A program made the position numbers and the translations under genes. Below the pieces are notes generated by a model that did not search any database, was not told the DNA's origin, and was given only the letters and a program-made list of their open reading frames with translations. Of a DNA stretch of 64,000 bases, positions 41,207-52,052 are shown piece by piece (within the stretch, counting starts at the first letter, position 1; every line of letters begins with the position of its first letter). The stretch is from Prochlorococcus sp. AG-355-P07 (GTDB lineage: Bacteria; Cyanobacteriota; Cyanobacteriia; PCC-6307; Cyanobiaceae), in NCBI GenBank assembly GCA_003280575.1, contig QCEN01000001.1, positions 62,001-126,000 on the forward strand. Reading direction: 5' to 3'.

Positions 41207-42436
41207 TTGAAATACATTACTGTGCTCGGTTCTACTGGTTCAATTGGGACTCAAACTCTCGAAATAGCAAGTGAGCAGCCTGATAAGTTTAAAGCCGTAG
41301 CTCTTTCGGCAGGAAGAAATATTAATCTATTAACAGAACAAGTTAAAACACATAAACCAGAAGTAGTTGCGATTGAGGATGAAAATCTCATAGAAGATTT
41401 AAAAGATAATATTAATAACTTAGATTTGGATAGTGCTCCCTTGGTTTTGAGTGGCAAGGAGGGGATTAACGCTGTTGCAGCATGGGATAAGGCAGATACT
41501 GTGGTTACAGGGATAGTAGGATGTGCAGGCTTAATTCCAACAATGTCAGCAATTAATGCGGGAAAAAATATTGCACTTGCTAACAAAGAAACTTTAATTG
41601 CGGCAGGGCCAATTGTTATTCCTGCATTAAAGAAAAATAATAGTAGGCTTTTACCTGCTGATTCAGAACACTCTGCTATCTTTCAATGTTTACAAGGATT
41701 ACCCAATTATGAAAATGCAGATTTTTCAACAGGAGATATGCCTAAAGGTTTAAAAGCCATACATTTAACAGCTTCTGGTGGTGCTTTCAGAGATTGGGCC
41801 GTTGAGGATTTAAAACATGTCACAGTGGAAGATGCAACTTCACATCCTAATTGGGATATGGGAAAAAAAATAACTGTAGATTCTGCAACTCTTATGAATA
41901 AAGGATTAGAAGTTATAGAAGCTCATTATTTATTTGGGACTTCTTATGAAAATATCGAAATAGTTATCCACCCTCAAAGTATTATTCATTCAATGATTGA
42001 GATGGAAGATTCTTCAGTATTAGCTCAATTAGGTTGGCCAGATATGAAACTACCCATTTTATATGCGATGAGTTGGCCTGAAAGATTTAAAACAAATTGG
42101 AAAAGATTAAACCTAAGTGAAATTGGAAAATTAACTTTTAAAGAGCCAGACGAGTTTAAATATCCATGCATGGGACTTGCCTATGCCGCAGGAAAATCTT
42201 CTGGGACTATGCCTGCAGTCTTAAATGCTGCTAATGAAATGGCTGTTGAACAATTCCTAAAAGAAAAAATTTCTTTTCAAGAAATTCCAACATTTATAAG
42301 TAAAGCTTGTGAATCACATATGGATAATTTGAATTTGAGTCCCGAATTGGAGGATATTCTTGAAGTAGACAATTGGGCCAGAATTTTTGTTAAGCAAGAA
42401 ATTAAAAAAGGGAAAAAATACGTAAGTATTGGATAA
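41207..42436 (+). CDS. dxr: 1-deoxy-D-xylulose 5-phosphate reductoisomerase
   Basis: A 409-residue protein starting at TTG ([15 protein letters not shown]), with the NADPH-binding GSTGSIG at 8-14. Metal and substrate residues lie in [11 protein letters not shown] and LTASGGAF, and [20 protein letters not shown] and [10 protein letters not shown] are the family hallmarks. It is the second step of the MEP isoprenoid pathway, feeding carotenoids, phytol and quinones. Confidence 0.98.
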   Translation: MKYITVLGSTGSIGTQTLEIASEQPDKFKAVALSAGRNINLLTEQVKTHKPEVVAIEDENLIEDLKDNINNLDLDSAPLVLSGKEGINAVAAWDKADTVVTGIVGCAGLIPTMSAINAGKNIALANKETLIAAGPIVIPALKKNNSRLLPADSEHSAIFQCLQGLPNYENADFSTGDMPKGLKAIHLTASGGAFRDWAVEDLKHVTVEDATSHPNWDMGKKITVDSATLMNKGLEVIEAHYLFGTSYENIEIVIHPQSIIHSMIEMEDSSVLAQLGWPDMKLPILYAMSWPERFKTNWKRLNLSEIGKLTFKEPDEFKYPCMGLAYAAGKSSGTMPAVLNAANEMAVEQFLKEKISFQEIPTFISKACESHMDNLNLSPELEDILEVDNWARIFVKQEIKKGKKYVSIG

Positions 42437-42438
42437 AA

Positions 42439-42780
42439 GTGAATATTAAAAAGCATCTTCTACTATGCGCAACACCCACAAAACAGAAATGCTTTAAAGG
42501 CAATGAAGGTCAAAAAACATGGGAATGTCTAAAAAAGACTTTAAAAAAATTCGAGAATGATCCCAGTACAGAAAACGTTCATATATTAAGGTCAAAAGCT
42601 GACTGTTTAAGGATATGTAAGAACGGCCCAATTCTTCTTGTTTGGCCTGATGGTATTTGGTACGAGAAAGTTTCTCCAGAAAAAATTTCAGAAATTTTTA
42701 CCTCACATATTATTAACGGTAAGCCAATAGAAAAATGGATTTTCAAAAAAACGCCATTTTTAAATAGTCCTAGATACTAA
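42439..42780 (+). CDS. thioredoxin-like [2Fe-2S] ferredoxin-domain protein
   Basis: A 113-residue protein with GTG start, two bases after the dxr stop. Cysteines C10, C18, C56 and C60 (LLLCATPTKQKC and ADCLRICKNGP) form the C-x7-C...C-x3-C pattern of thioredoxin-fold 2Fe-2S proteins related to NuoE. It probably supplies electrons or a cluster; adjacency to dxr may be functional, because MEP enzymes downstream need Fe-S electron donors, but that is inference. The end overlaps the convergent hydrolase gene. Confidence 0.85.
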   Translation: MNIKKHLLLCATPTKQKCFKGNEGQKTWECLKKTLKKFENDPSTENVHILRSKADCLRICKNGPILLVWPDGIWYEKVSPEKISEIFTSHIINGKPIEKWIFKKTPFLNSPRY

Positions 42781-43855
42781 TAAACCAGTTCTTTACCACT
42801 TCGTCTGACCAGCAGCCATTAATCGAGTGAAAACCATTATGACCTCCTTTTTCAGTTATAAAAATAGTAAATTTATCAATAGATTTTTTTCTTAAATCCA
42901 AAGTATCCTTATATGGAACCCAAGGATCATCCTTGGCATGAATAAAAAGCATTTGAGGTAATTTTTTTATTGAGTTTTGGATTCTAAGTATTGGAGAAGC
43001 TTTAACATAATAATCTTCTAAAGAATTAAATCCCCAACTAGGAGCTGTAAATTTCTGATCAAATTCCCTTATACTTTTTAAACTTCTAATTTTTTTTCTT
43101 AATTTCTCGTTATTAAGAATTTTGCCTTCATTATTAAATCCCTCCCATAACTGATTTTTTAAGCGGTGAAGTAACCATTTTTGGTAGATATAATTTCTAG
43201 ATTTTTCAATACGGACACTGCACGATGATAAATCTAAAGGGCTACTCACGCAGGCTAGGCCATCTAAAAGTTTTTCTGCTTTGTTTTCATCGTAATCTAA
43301 GCAGGCATTTAAAAGAATTGTTCCGCCTAAAGATAATCCAACTCCGTAAATTGGAAGATTATTCATCTTAATGAGATCTTTAAACTCTAAATTAATGAAT
43401 TTTTTAAAATAATTAATTGCTGAAATAACATCACTGGAGCATCTAGCACAATAATTTCCCTTAGCTAAATATCTCGCAGATCCAGATCCTCTTAGATTTA
43501 ATTTAAGAACTCCAAAACCATTATTTGCTAATTTCCTAGAGATTCTTCTTAAACCAAACCGTTTAGTTGAGCCCCCTAAACCATGTGTAACGATTACAAA
43601 ACCCCGAAGAGAGTTTAGGTTTTCAGGTAATTCTAGAAATCCTAGAAGATAATCACATTCAAATTTTTTTGAAAGAATTTTATTAATCGGAAAGAATATT
43701 TTTTTATTTTTTTTTGATTTACCAAAATCAATAACAAAAGTATCTCTCAAAGTTTGTAAGTCGCCACCTAACCAAGGTAAGACTTCTCGAAATGGCTTAT
43801 TTTTTAAGTAATCTGAAAAACTAGAAGATATACTACTATTTCTCCCCAACTCCAA
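42770..43855 (-). CDS. YheT-like alpha/beta hydrolase
   Basis: A 361-residue protein with TTG start inside the end of pntB. THGLGGST oxyanion region, the nucleophile elbow GVGLSLGGT, Asp in FIHAKDDPWVP and His in EKGGHNGF complete the triad. The N-terminal LPWLGGDLQTL is typical of the YheT/ABHD1-3 branch. Substrate unknown, probably a lipid or ester. Confidence 0.88.
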   Translation of the reverse strand: MELGRNSSISSSFSDYLKNKPFREVLPWLGGDLQTLRDTFVIDFGKSKKNKKIFFPINKILSKKFECDYLLGFLELPENLNSLRGFVIVTHGLGGSTKRFGLRRISRKLANNGFGVLKLNLRGSGSARYLAKGNYCARCSSDVISAINYFKKFINLEFKDLIKMNNLPIYGVGLSLGGTILLNACLDYDENKAEKLLDGLACVSSPLDLSSCSVRIEKSRNYIYQKWLLHRLKNQLWEGFNNEGKILNNEKLRKKIRSLKSIREFDQKFTAPSWGFNSLEDYYVKASPILRIQNSIKKLPQMLFIHAKDDPWVPYKDTLDLRKKSIDKFTIFITEKGGHNGFHSINGCWSDEVVKNWFISI

Positions 43856-45275
43856 GATCCTTTAATTCTCCAATCAAATCATTCAGTACCTTTTTTGCAT
43901 CACCAAAGACCATTGAGGTATTTGGTAGATCAAATAAATCATTTTTTATTCCGGAGTAACCTGCACTCATACCTCGTTTAATTACAAATACCGTTCTTGC
44001 TTCCTGCACATCAAGAACTGGCATTCCATATAAAGGTGAAGAGCTATCATTTTTAGCTTGAGGATTAACCACATCATTTGCTCCTAAAACTAAAACTACA
44101 TCCGTTGCTGGAAAATCAGGATTTACAACGTCCATCTCTTTAAGTTGTTCGTAAGGAACATCTGCTTCTGCTAAAAGTACATTCATATGTCCAGGCATCC
44201 TCCCTGCTACAGGATGTATTGCGTAAACAACCTCAATACCATTTTGCTCTAGTTTTTTTGTTACTTCCCTTAAAGTATGTTGAGCTTGTGCTACTGCTAA
44301 ACCATAACCAGGAACAATAATTACCTTGTTGGCTGCCTCTAAAGTCAATGCACATTCTTCAACACTGCAAGAAGTTATATTTGTATATTCTCCTGAACCA
44401 GGAGAGGCTGTACTTTGTGCAGATAAAGATCCTCCAAAAAGAACTGAGACTAATGATCTATTCATACCCTTGCACATTACTTGAGTAAGAATTAGACCTG
44501 CCGCTCCAACCATTGCGCCTGCTACTATCAAAAGTTGACTATCTACAACGAAACCTGCTGCTGCTGCTGCAATCCCTGAATAGCTATTTAATAAAGATAT
44601 AACGACTGGCATATCAGCTCCACCAATTGGCAAAGTAACTCCAATTCCTAATAAAGAAGAAACTATAACTAAAAGCCAAATAGAACTTGAATTGCCGTTT
44701 ATCAAATCAAAAAAGGCTATCAAGGAAGCAACTGCAAAAACAATATTTACAAAATGTCTAACTTTACTCTGAGTCCATCCTGGAGTTGACAACCAACCCT
44801 GTAACTTTGCCATTGCCACAATTGAACCTGTGAAAGTTATAGCACCAACAAATATAGAAACAGATATTGAAACTTCGTTAATAAGTGACTTAAAAAAATC
44901 AAAATTTTCTTGGCCACCAGATATAGGAAAAATAGCTACTCCCAAAGCGACTAAAAGGGATGACATTCCTCCACAACCGTTAAACAATGCAACTGTTTCA
45001 GGCATGGAGGTCATCGGTACTTTTTTTGCAAGTATTGCTCCGAACAAACTACCTATGATTGATCCAATTATTATCCAAATCCAAGACTGAATTACAATTC
45101 CAGATGTACCCAAATAATAAGACAGTAATCCTATTACTGATAGCGACATTGCGAATGCAGCTAATCTATTTGCATCTCTTGCTGACTTTACTTTTGACAA
45201 TCCTTTTATGCCCAAAGCCAGTAAAAGTACGGCTAGAAGGTCAATAACGAACTTAATTATTACAGGTAGATTCAT
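43836..45275 (-). CDS. pntB: NAD(P) transhydrogenase subunit beta
   Basis: A 479-residue protein with about nine membrane helices, then the NADP(H)-binding domain III (IIVPGYGLAVAQAQHTLREV, HPVAGRMPGHMNVLLAEADV, RGMSAGYSGIKNDLF). With PntAA and PntAB it forms the proton-translocating transhydrogenase that makes NADPH from NADH. Last gene of the pnt operon. Confidence 0.97.
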   Translation of the reverse strand: MNLPVIIKFVIDLLAVLLLALGIKGLSKVKSARDANRLAAFAMSLSVIGLLSYYLGTSGIVIQSWIWIIIGSIIGSLFGAILAKKVPMTSMPETVALFNGCGGMSSLLVALGVAIFPISGGQENFDFFKSLINEVSISVSIFVGAITFTGSIVAMAKLQGWLSTPGWTQSKVRHFVNIVFAVASLIAFFDLINGNSSSIWLLVIVSSLLGIGVTLPIGGADMPVVISLLNSYSGIAAAAAGFVVDSQLLIVAGAMVGAAGLILTQVMCKGMNRSLVSVLFGGSLSAQSTASPGSGEYTNITSCSVEECALTLEAANKVIIVPGYGLAVAQAQHTLREVTKKLEQNGIEVVYAIHPVAGRMPGHMNVLLAEADVPYEQLKEMDVVNPDFPATDVVLVLGANDVVNPQAKNDSSSPLYGMPVLDVQEARTVFVIKRGMSAGYSGIKNDLFDLPNTSMVFGDAKKVLNDLIGELKDLGVGEK

Positions 45276-45283
45276 GTTAAAAA

Positions 45284-45577
45284 TTACTTCTTATTTGATG
45301 GTTTACGGCTAAACATTGCGAGCATTCGATCAGTCACAAAGAAACCGCCTACAACGTTGAAAAGAGCGAATCCAAGAGAAACTGAACCAATGATTAAAAG
45401 TGGTACATTACCTTCTGCTTTTACAATTAAAGTCAATGCTGCCAGCATTGTTATTCCAGAAATTGCATTTGCTCCACTCATTAGAGGGGTGTGAAGCGTA
45501 GGAGGAACTTTTCCAATTAATTCAAGGCCTAATAAACTACCAAGTAAAAGAACCCAAAGAAGACTTATAAAAGACAT
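45284..45577 (-). CDS. pntA2: NAD(P) transhydrogenase subunit alpha part 2
   Basis: A 97-residue, three-helix protein (FISLLWVLLLGSLLGLELIG, HTPLMSGANAISGITMLAAL, IIGSVSLGFALFNVVGGFFV). The HTPLMSGxNAISG block is diagnostic. Split alpha subunits are normal in cyanobacteria. Confidence 0.95.
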   Translation of the reverse strand: MSFISLLWVLLLGSLLGLELIGKVPPTLHTPLMSGANAISGITMLAALTLIVKAEGNVPLLIIGSVSLGFALFNVVGGFFVTDRMLAMFSRKPSNKK

Positions 45578-45589
45578 AATTTTGAAACC

Positions 45590-46720
45590 TCAATTTTCAA
45601 AAACTTTATTTTGAAGAACAACTCCTTCATCGCTTAATAAACATCCAGAAATGAGTTCATCCTCTTTATCTAGTTTAATTAGACCATCTTTTATGAAAGG
45701 TGTAATTAAAGATGTCAAGTTCTTAGCATATAGTGAACTTGCATCATAAGGAACTGATGAGGGTAATTCGCCCGCTCCTATAAGTTTTACCCCATCTTTG
45801 ATAGTAGTTTCATTTGATTTTGTTCCTTCGCAATTACCTCCCTGAGAAACTGCCAAATCAATAACTACCGAACCAGGCCTCATTTTTTCAATCATTGAAG
45901 TGTCTATTAAAACAGGAGCCCTTTTACCGAGAACTTGTGCCGTACAAATAGCAACATCAGCTTCAGATAAATATTTAGTTAAAGTAGCCTTCTGTTTTGA
46001 GAGGAATTCTGGTGTTGCAGCTTTTGCATAACCTCCAGCTTCTCCTGGTTTTTCGTCCACTTCAGGAAGTTCTATAAATCTTGCTCCAAGGGACTCTACT
46101 TGTTCTTTAACAGCAGGTCTTATATCAGATACAAATACTATGGCGCCAAGTCTTTTTGCTGTCGCTACTGCCTGCAATCCTGCAACCCCTCCACCAAGAA
46201 CCACTACTTTGGCAGGTTGGACTGTGCCTGCTGCAGTCATAAGCATTGGGAAGTATCTATCTAACTCGCTTGCAGCTAGAAGCACTGCTTTGTATCCCGC
46301 AATATTAGCCTGTGAAGAAAGAACATCAGAAGATTGAGCTCTACTAATCCTAGGAAGCAATTCTAGTGATAAAGCTGAAATCTTATTACTATTAATAATC
46401 CTAAGAAGCTCCTTATTGCCATATGGGTTAAGAAGGCCAAGAAGAACAGCCCCTTTCTTTAATTTTGTTAATTTATCCTCTGATGGAGTTTGAACACAAA
46501 ATATTAAGTCCGCTTCACTCCAAATTTTTTGGTCTAGGTCACTTATCATTGTTCCGCCCGATTCTTCATATGATAAGTCACTAAATCCTGATAATTTTCC
46601 TGCTGAACATTCAATATAAACATCGCATCCAAGACTTTTTAATTTCTTAACAGCTTCTGGTGTAGCTGAAACTCTCCTTTCACCAGAGGTTGTTTCTGAA
46701 GGAATAAGTATCTTTGTCAA
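45590..46720 (-). CDS. pntA1: NAD(P) transhydrogenase subunit alpha part 1
   Basis: A 376-residue soluble domain I with TTG start (TKILIPSETTSGERRVSATP). The NAD-binding GGGVAGLQAVATAKRLGAIV fold and the mobile-loop region AKPEFL/SQGGNCEGT are present. First gene of the pntA1-pntA2-pntB operon; divergent from the gene at 46849. Confidence 0.96.
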   Translation of the reverse strand: MTKILIPSETTSGERRVSATPEAVKKLKSLGCDVYIECSAGKLSGFSDLSYEESGGTMISDLDQKIWSEADLIFCVQTPSEDKLTKLKKGAVLLGLLNPYGNKELLRIINSNKISALSLELLPRISRAQSSDVLSSQANIAGYKAVLLAASELDRYFPMLMTAAGTVQPAKVVVLGGGVAGLQAVATAKRLGAIVFVSDIRPAVKEQVESLGARFIELPEVDEKPGEAGGYAKAATPEFLSKQKATLTKYLSEADVAICTAQVLGKRAPVLIDTSMIEKMRPGSVVIDLAVSQGGNCEGTKSNETTIKDGVKLIGAGELPSSVPYDASSLYAKNLTSLITPFIKDGLIKLDKEDELISGCLLSDEGVVLQNKVFEN

Positions 46721-46848
46721 TTTATTTGTTTTTTAACATACTAAATATAAATTGAAGAAAGTCAAAAGTCTTGGATTTTTGTTAAAAATATATTTTCTTT
46801 TCTATAAAAAATAGCTATCAAGGATATGTATAGGCACTAATCAATCCA

Positions 46849-47427
46849 ATGAGTATAAAAGCAATCGAATGTCCTGATGGAGTATGTCACAGTCATCATG
46901 GTGGTCATGCTGTACCAAGGCAAGCTATGCAGAAGAATCTAGAAAAGCATGGTAAAGACTGGTGCGAGAAATTAGCAGAAAGAATTTATGAAATGTCAGT
47001 TGATACTTATTCACAGACAGTCATGCCCAGTCTTCACTCTGCAGGTTGGCAGAGAAGACATTTAGATTGGGAATTTAAGCTGGCAGAAAATGGTTCTGAA
47101 CCTGATGAAGCTCTTGTTGAAGGAATTATTAATGCGACAGAAAGTTTTTTAAGAAGTAGTGAGGTGCATCGATTATTTATTCAGGAATTAGTTCAGGGCA
47201 CATTTGAGGAGGCAAATGACAAAAAAATAATTTCTAAAGCTATTAAATCTATTATTGAAGAGGAAATTGTTAGTTCACTCAGAGAGAAGAAAGAGATACT
47301 TCTAAAGAAAATATCTGCAAAATTAGTATCAGAAGATAAAGTTAGCGAGGAATTAGCAATAAATTCAGCAAAAGAGGGTTTTGAGGAAGTTGAAAGGCTA
47401 CTTGCAAATCATAGCGAGGCAGTTTAA
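46849..47427 (+). CDS. conserved cyanobacterial hypothetical protein, 192 aa
   Basis: MSIKAIECPDGVCHSHHGGH is a Cys/His-rich start that could bind metal. The rest is a helical body (LPSLHSAGW-like PSLHSAGWQRRHLDWEFK) and a coiled-coil C-terminal half. I recognise it as a conserved cyanobacterial protein but know no function. Confidence 0.72.
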   Translation: MSIKAIECPDGVCHSHHGGHAVPRQAMQKNLEKHGKDWCEKLAERIYEMSVDTYSQTVMPSLHSAGWQRRHLDWEFKLAENGSEPDEALVEGIINATESFLRSSEVHRLFIQELVQGTFEEANDKKIISKAIKSIIEEEIVSSLREKKEILLKKISAKLVSEDKVSEELAINSAKEGFEEVERLLANHSEAV

Positions 47428-47580
47428 TCCTATTTCTTTATATTTTTTTTTGATTCCTTCAAAAAGCGGCTCAAATATAAATTAAAGATTAAATTATTGT
47501 TTGGAAGTACAAAGTTGTAACTTATTAGACAATACATATCTCCTTTTTTGTGTTTACCTATAAAGAACTTATAAGTTTAT

Positions 47581-47805
47581 ATGGACAATTTCATTAGAAA
47601 AAGGATCGATATTGCTTCCTGTTGGGCTACCAACAGAATTTCTGCAATGGATACTTTAGAAAGATATGAAGACAGTTATGCAATCGCAGAAGAATTTAGA
47701 GAGTGGATATTACATATTGGAGAAAAGAACGAAAATTTAAAAGATTCAGTTTTAAATTACCCAAAGGAATTAGAAAAATTATTTGACCAAAAAGTCAATG
47801 ATTAA
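47581..47805 (+). CDS. hypothetical protein, 74 aa
   Basis: MDNFIRKRIDIASCWATNRI then ERYEDSYAIAEEFREWILHI. Helical and soluble. ATG at 47581 with an AT-rich leader. No family recognised. Confidence 0.6.
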   Translation: MDNFIRKRIDIASCWATNRISAMDTLERYEDSYAIAEEFREWILHIGEKNENLKDSVLNYPKELEKLFDQKVND

Positions 47806-47882
47806 ATTTAAATCGATCGAGTGAAATCCGCCCTACATTATTTGGGTTAGTTTATTATTATAAGTGTGAAATTTGCAAATAA

Positions 47883-49259
47883 ATGGAAAATAAAGAAAAA
47901 AATTCAAATGTAGAAAATGTTGTAATTATTGGTTCAGGTCCTGCTGGTTATACAGCAGCAATCTATGCCGCAAGAGCAAATCTTCAACCATTGCTCGTTA
48001 CAGGTTTTAATTCTGGTGGAATTCCTGGTGGGCAATTAATGACTACAACATTTGTTGAAAATTATCCAGGTTTTCCAGATGGAGTACTAGGTCCTGAATT
48101 AATGGATCTAATGAAAGCTCAAGCAGAAAGATGGGGCACTAATTTATACGAAAGTGATGTTGTCTCAATAAATACTAATTCACATCCCTTTGAATTAAAA
48201 ACTTTAGAAGGAACTATAAAATCTAACTCAATAATTATTGCAACTGGAGCAAGTGCAAATAGATTAGGCGTGATAAATGAAGATAAATTCTGGAGCAAAG
48301 GAATAAGTGCTTGTGCAATATGTGATGGAGCGACCCCACAATTTAGAGATGAAGAATTAGCTGTTATTGGAGGAGGTGACTCTGCATGTGAAGAAGCAGC
48401 ATATCTCACAAAATATGGAAGCAAAGTGCATTTGATTGTTAGATCAGAAAAATTAAGGGCTAGCGCAGCAATGGTTGACAGAGTGAAAGCTAATCCAAAG
48501 ATAGAAATTCATTGGAACACAAAAGTTGATAAAGCCGATGGTTCTGAATGGCTTGAGAGAATAGAAACTATTAGCTCCAAAGAAGGTAAAGGAGAAATCA
48601 ATATAAAAGGTCTTTTTTACGCGATAGGGCATACGCCAAATACAAAGTTCTTAGGCAATAAAATTGATTTAGATAATAAAGGATATATTGCTTGCAAATC
48701 AGGAAGACCAGAAACATCTATTGAAGGCATTTTTGCAGCAGGTGATGTCGTTGATTCTGAGTGGAGACAAGGAGTTACTGCTGCAGGAACAGGATGCATG
48801 GCAGCATTAGCTACCGAAAGATGGCTAGCTGAGAAAAACTTAGCAAAAACTATAGTCAGAGAAACACCAGAACCAGAAAAAAAACTTAATTCATCAGATT
48901 TTAATGAAGAAGAAGTCAATGAAGATACTTTTGATTCAAATTCTGAATGGCAAAAAGGTAGTTATGCATTAAGGAAACTTTATCACGAGAGTAAAAAACC
49001 AATCTTAGTAATTTTTAGTTCCCCAAGCTGCGGCCCATGTCATGTTTTGAAACCTCAGTTAAAAAGGGTAATTAAAGAACTTGGTGGTGCAGTTCTTGGC
49101 GTTGAAATAGATATTGATAAAGATCAAGATATTGCAAAACAAGCAGGTATTAACGGCACACCAACAGTTCAACTTTTTAAAGAAAAATTATTAAAAAAAC
49201 AATGGCAAGGTGTTAAACAAAGAAGTGAGTTTAAGGAAGCGATAAAAAACATTATCTAA
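47883..49259 (+). CDS. trxB: NADPH-dependent thioredoxin reductase-thioredoxin fusion (NTRC)
   Basis: A 458-residue protein. FAD-binding [16 protein letters not shown] at 17-32, redox CAIC near 143 ([10 protein letters not shown]), and the NADPH-binding [14 protein letters not shown]. The C-terminal thioredoxin domain (about 355-458) has CGPC at 383-386. NTRC reduces 2-Cys peroxiredoxins with NADPH and tunes photosynthetic enzymes. Monocistronic, convergent with infA. Confidence 0.96.
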   Translation: MENKEKNSNVENVVIIGSGPAGYTAAIYAARANLQPLLVTGFNSGGIPGGQLMTTTFVENYPGFPDGVLGPELMDLMKAQAERWGTNLYESDVVSINTNSHPFELKTLEGTIKSNSIIIATGASANRLGVINEDKFWSKGISACAICDGATPQFRDEELAVIGGGDSACEEAAYLTKYGSKVHLIVRSEKLRASAAMVDRVKANPKIEIHWNTKVDKADGSEWLERIETISSKEGKGEINIKGLFYAIGHTPNTKFLGNKIDLDNKGYIACKSGRPETSIEGIFAAGDVVDSEWRQGVTAAGTGCMAALATERWLAEKNLAKTIVRETPEPEKKLNSSDFNEEEVNEDTFDSNSEWQKGSYALRKLYHESKKPILVIFSSPSCGPCHVLKPQLKRVIKELGGAVLGVEIDIDKDQDIAKQAGINGTPTVQLFKEKLLKKQWQGVKQRSEFKEAIKNII

Positions 49260-49268
49260 AGTAACTTT

Positions 49269-49535
49269 TTATTTATTATTTCTCTTAGGATTATTTTTAT
49301 TAGTAGTAGGTCTAGCATTACCTGCATTCCTCTCTCGATAAGTTATCCTCCCTCTTGAGAGATCATAAGGACTTATCTCAACTAAGACTTTATCTCCAGC
49401 TAATAATTTAATTCTAAATTTAGTCAATTTACCTGCAGCTCTACATAAACATTGATGTCCTTCAGGTTGTTCTAAGGTAACCAAATAAAATCCATTACCC
49501 TGCTCTTTTTCTATTACACCTGAAGTTTCAATCAT
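49269..49535 (-). CDS. infA: translation initiation factor IF-1 family protein
   Basis: An 88-residue S1-fold protein. VIEKEQGNGFYLVTLEQPEG, KLLAGDKVLVEISPYDLSRG and RITYRER are clear IF-1 features. The Asn/Arg-rich tail (PTTNKNNPKRNNK) extends the usual 72 residues. The start MIETSGV and central CLCRAAGKL differ from the main IF-1, so this may be a second, IF-1-like copy rather than the one in the ribosomal-protein operon. Confidence 0.8.
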   Translation of the reverse strand: MIETSGVIEKEQGNGFYLVTLEQPEGHQCLCRAAGKLTKFRIKLLAGDKVLVEISPYDLSRGRITYRERNAGNARPTTNKNNPKRNNK

Positions 49536-49627
49536 TAATTAATCTTTTACTAAGTTCATATTATCAGAAAAAGATTGGCCAAAATTGATTTAAGAAAAAT
49601 TACATACGTAAAAATATGAAATACGAT

Positions 49628-49840
49628 TCAAATTGAAAATTTAATTTCATTAATAATTTGAAGTTGACCATAGTAAAAATTTGCTTTCGCGATTTTTTCA
49701 GAATCTTCTAATTGATCAAAAAATACGAAACCAAGGCTTTCCCATAATGAGGATCCACAAACATTATTCAATTCATCTTTTGCTTCTTTTGCAAAATTAT
49801 CTAGTTTTCTTTCAAGATTTTTAGATTTAGAAATAGACAT
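49628..49840 (-). CDS. hypothetical protein, 70 aa
   Basis: MSISKSKNLERKLDNFAKEA then LWESLGFVFFDQLEDSEKIA. Helical and soluble. No family recognised. Confidence 0.55.
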   Translation of the reverse strand: MSISKSKNLERKLDNFAKEAKDELNNVCGSSLWESLGFVFFDQLEDSEKIAKANFYYGQLQIINEIKFSI

Positions 49841-49894
49841 AATAGATAGTATTAATATAGTACAAATATACTACGTAAGTCTAAAATTGCAATA

Positions 49895-50857
49895 TTAAAA
49901 AGGTAGCCTCTTTTTTTCTTCAATATTTAAATCTGCTTCCATCTCCCTTAATCTTTTGAGTATTTGTTGGTAGTAATCTTTTATATAACTCTCTAGTGAC
50001 GTCATATCTTCCTTTTTAAGTTCCAATATTTCGTAAGTTTTGCTCATATCAGCATCTAATGGTTCTCCGCTACTAGTTACTTCAGCAAAAGCTAATCTTT
50101 CAGCAACATTTAAAGAATCTTTGAAAAAGGAAACTACTTTTTGGGTGACACTAATAAGGAAGGGGGAAACTCTAAAAATTTTGGCTTTTTTTTCACTAAA
50201 TTTTTCACATAAAGTTATAACTTCGTTTGAATCCCATGCTTTGGGACCTACTAATGGCAATGAGGTTCTATGCGTTTTTGGATTATTTACTGCTGCTACA
50301 ACAACTTTTGCCATATCTTGAGTATTCATATAAGCAATTTTAGTTGGATTACCACTCATCCATACTGCTTGACTGTCCAAGATTGGGATAGCGAATTGAC
50401 CAATAACTCCTTGCATGAAAGCTGCACATTTAAAGATCGTATAGTCTAAATCAGATTTCTCAAGAAGTTTTTCAGTGCAAAATTTAATGTCCATTAAGGG
50501 GACATTTCTAAACTTTTCTGTCAATAGGATAGAGAGGAATATCACCCTTTTTACATTTAAAGACTCACAAGCATTAAAAAGATTAAGTTTTCCATCCCAA
50601 TCTATTTCATAAATACTTTTAGGATCATCTGGCCTGCTTGTCGCTGCATCTATAACTACCTCAATATCTTGCAATGCATATTCAATATCAAAAGAATTTA
50701 ATAAATTGCCTTTTGTTAGTTCACAACCCCACTCTTGTAGAAAGGAAGCTTTTCTTGGGTTTCTTACAAAGCACCTTACTTCATGTCCCTCCTCTATAGC
50801 TTGTTTTGCTATTTGTCTACCAAGTGTCCCTGTTGCTCCTACTAAAAGAATCTTCAT
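49895..50857 (-). CDS. ycf39: Ycf39 (HCF244-like) photosystem II assembly factor
   Basis: A 320-residue atypical short-chain dehydrogenase with NAD(P)-binding GATGTLG at 7-13. NVKRVIFLSILLTEKFRNVP and YTIFKCAAFMQGVIGQFAIP fit Ycf39. It escorts chlorophyll with Hli proteins to newly made D1 in the thylakoid. Its presence near petM, psbD/psbC and ycf4 fits a photosynthesis-assembly neighbourhood. Confidence 0.93.
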   Translation of the reverse strand: MKILLVGATGTLGRQIAKQAIEEGHEVRCFVRNPRKASFLQEWGCELTKGNLLNSFDIEYALQDIEVVIDAATSRPDDPKSIYEIDWDGKLNLFNACESLNVKRVIFLSILLTEKFRNVPLMDIKFCTEKLLEKSDLDYTIFKCAAFMQGVIGQFAIPILDSQAVWMSGNPTKIAYMNTQDMAKVVVAAVNNPKTHRTSLPLVGPKAWDSNEVITLCEKFSEKKAKIFRVSPFLISVTQKVVSFFKDSLNVAERLAFAEVTSSGEPLDADMSKTYEILELKKEDMTSLESYIKDYYQQILKRLREMEADLNIEEKKRLPF

Positions 50858-50914
50858 ATTTAAGATTTACTTAACTTTTAGAACATAACTCAAATTGTGA
50901 TGTATTCGTGAGAA

Positions 50915-51013
50915 TCAATCTCCCTGAAATTTCAATAGCAAAGCACCACCAATCAATCCTATTGGTATCAGTATCCAAAAAACTGCTGCAATACTAAAAA
51001 TTTCTTTTGCCAT
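50915..51013 (-). CDS. petM: cytochrome b6f complex subunit PetM
   Basis: A 32-residue, single-helix protein ([20 protein letters not shown], ending LKFQGD). The sequence is essentially the known PetM. A structural subunit of the cytochrome b6f complex in the thylakoid; just downstream, on the same strand, lies ycf39. Confidence 0.96.
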   Translation of the reverse strand: MAKEIFSIAAVFWILIPIGLIGGALLLKFQGD

Positions 51014-51105
51014 AGTAAAATAAACTTATTACTATAATCTACATTCAAAATACATTTATTTGTTAAAAAAGTAGATAATGCAAATATCTTGAAAATTTTA
51101 AATAT

Positions 51106-52047
51106 ATGAATAATAATTTTAAAGAAAATATAAACTTTCCTAATTACTGGAATTGGAAAGGTTTTAAAATTTGTTGGAATGTTACTGGTGAAGATAATGA
51201 AATTCCAATTATCTTTCTCCATGGATTTGGAGCCAGTCGAAAACATTGGAGAAACAATCTAGAATATTTTGCGAAGAGGAATTGTGCCTCTTATTGTTTG
51301 GATTTAATAGGATTTGGGGATTCAGATCAACCTGGAATTAGCCAAATTGGAAAACTAAATAATGAAATTTGGTCTAATCAAGTGAAAGACTTCATTGCAG
51401 AGGTGATAAGACCAAAGAATTCTGGGAAAGTAATTCTCATTGGCAATTCCCTCGGATCACTAGTTGCTTTAACATGTGCTGTTTCATTAGAGGATCAGAT
51501 TGCAACAGTTATTGCATCTCCTCTGCCAGATCAAATTCAAGAAAATAAAAATTCGATAACAAAAAAATCATCATTTAAAAAATTACAAGAAAGATTCATA
51601 AGAATATTTTTTATATTTTTCCCTTTGGAGATTTTTTTATTTTTAATAACCAAATTAGGGATTATAAAACTGGGATTAAATTCTGCCTATTTCAAAAAAG
51701 ATAATGTTGATCGCGAACTAATAGATTTGGTAACAAAACCAGTCTTAAGGAGAACTTCAGCTAGATCATTAAGGGCGATGTGTATTGGGATGTCATTAAG
51801 AGATGAAAGATTTCAAGCTTCTTACCTTTTGAGAAAACTTAGTGACACAAAAAAAGTTCCTTTTTTACTAATTTGGGGAGAAAAAGATAATTTCATACCT
51901 TTGTTTGTTGGTAAAAAGATTGCAAATTTTCATAGATGGGTAAAATTAAAAATAGTATCCAATTCAGGGCATTGTATCCATGATGAAGATCCTTCAATAT
52001 TCAATAGAATCTCTTATGAGTGGATTAGTGATTTAAAAACCTTTTAA
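51106..52047 (+). CDS. alpha/beta hydrolase
   Basis: A 313-residue protein. Oxyanion motif [12 protein letters not shown], nucleophile elbow [12 protein letters not shown], acid in WGEKDNFIP and catalytic His in [11 protein letters not shown]. This is a typical cyanobacterial hydrolase of the plant pheophytinase/haloalkane-like type; a role in chlorophyll or lipid ester cleavage is possible but unproven. Five bases before ilvH. Confidence 0.88.
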   Translation: MNNNFKENINFPNYWNWKGFKICWNVTGEDNEIPIIFLHGFGASRKHWRNNLEYFAKRNCASYCLDLIGFGDSDQPGISQIGKLNNEIWSNQVKDFIAEVIRPKNSGKVILIGNSLGSLVALTCAVSLEDQIATVIASPLPDQIQENKNSITKKSSFKKLQERFIRIFFIFFPLEIFLFLITKLGIIKLGLNSAYFKKDNVDRELIDLVTKPVLRRTSARSLRAMCIGMSLRDERFQASYLLRKLSDTKKVPFLLIWGEKDNFIPLFVGKKIANFHRWVKLKIVSNSGHCIHDEDPSIFNRISYEWISDLKTF

Positions 52048-52052
52048 AAAGT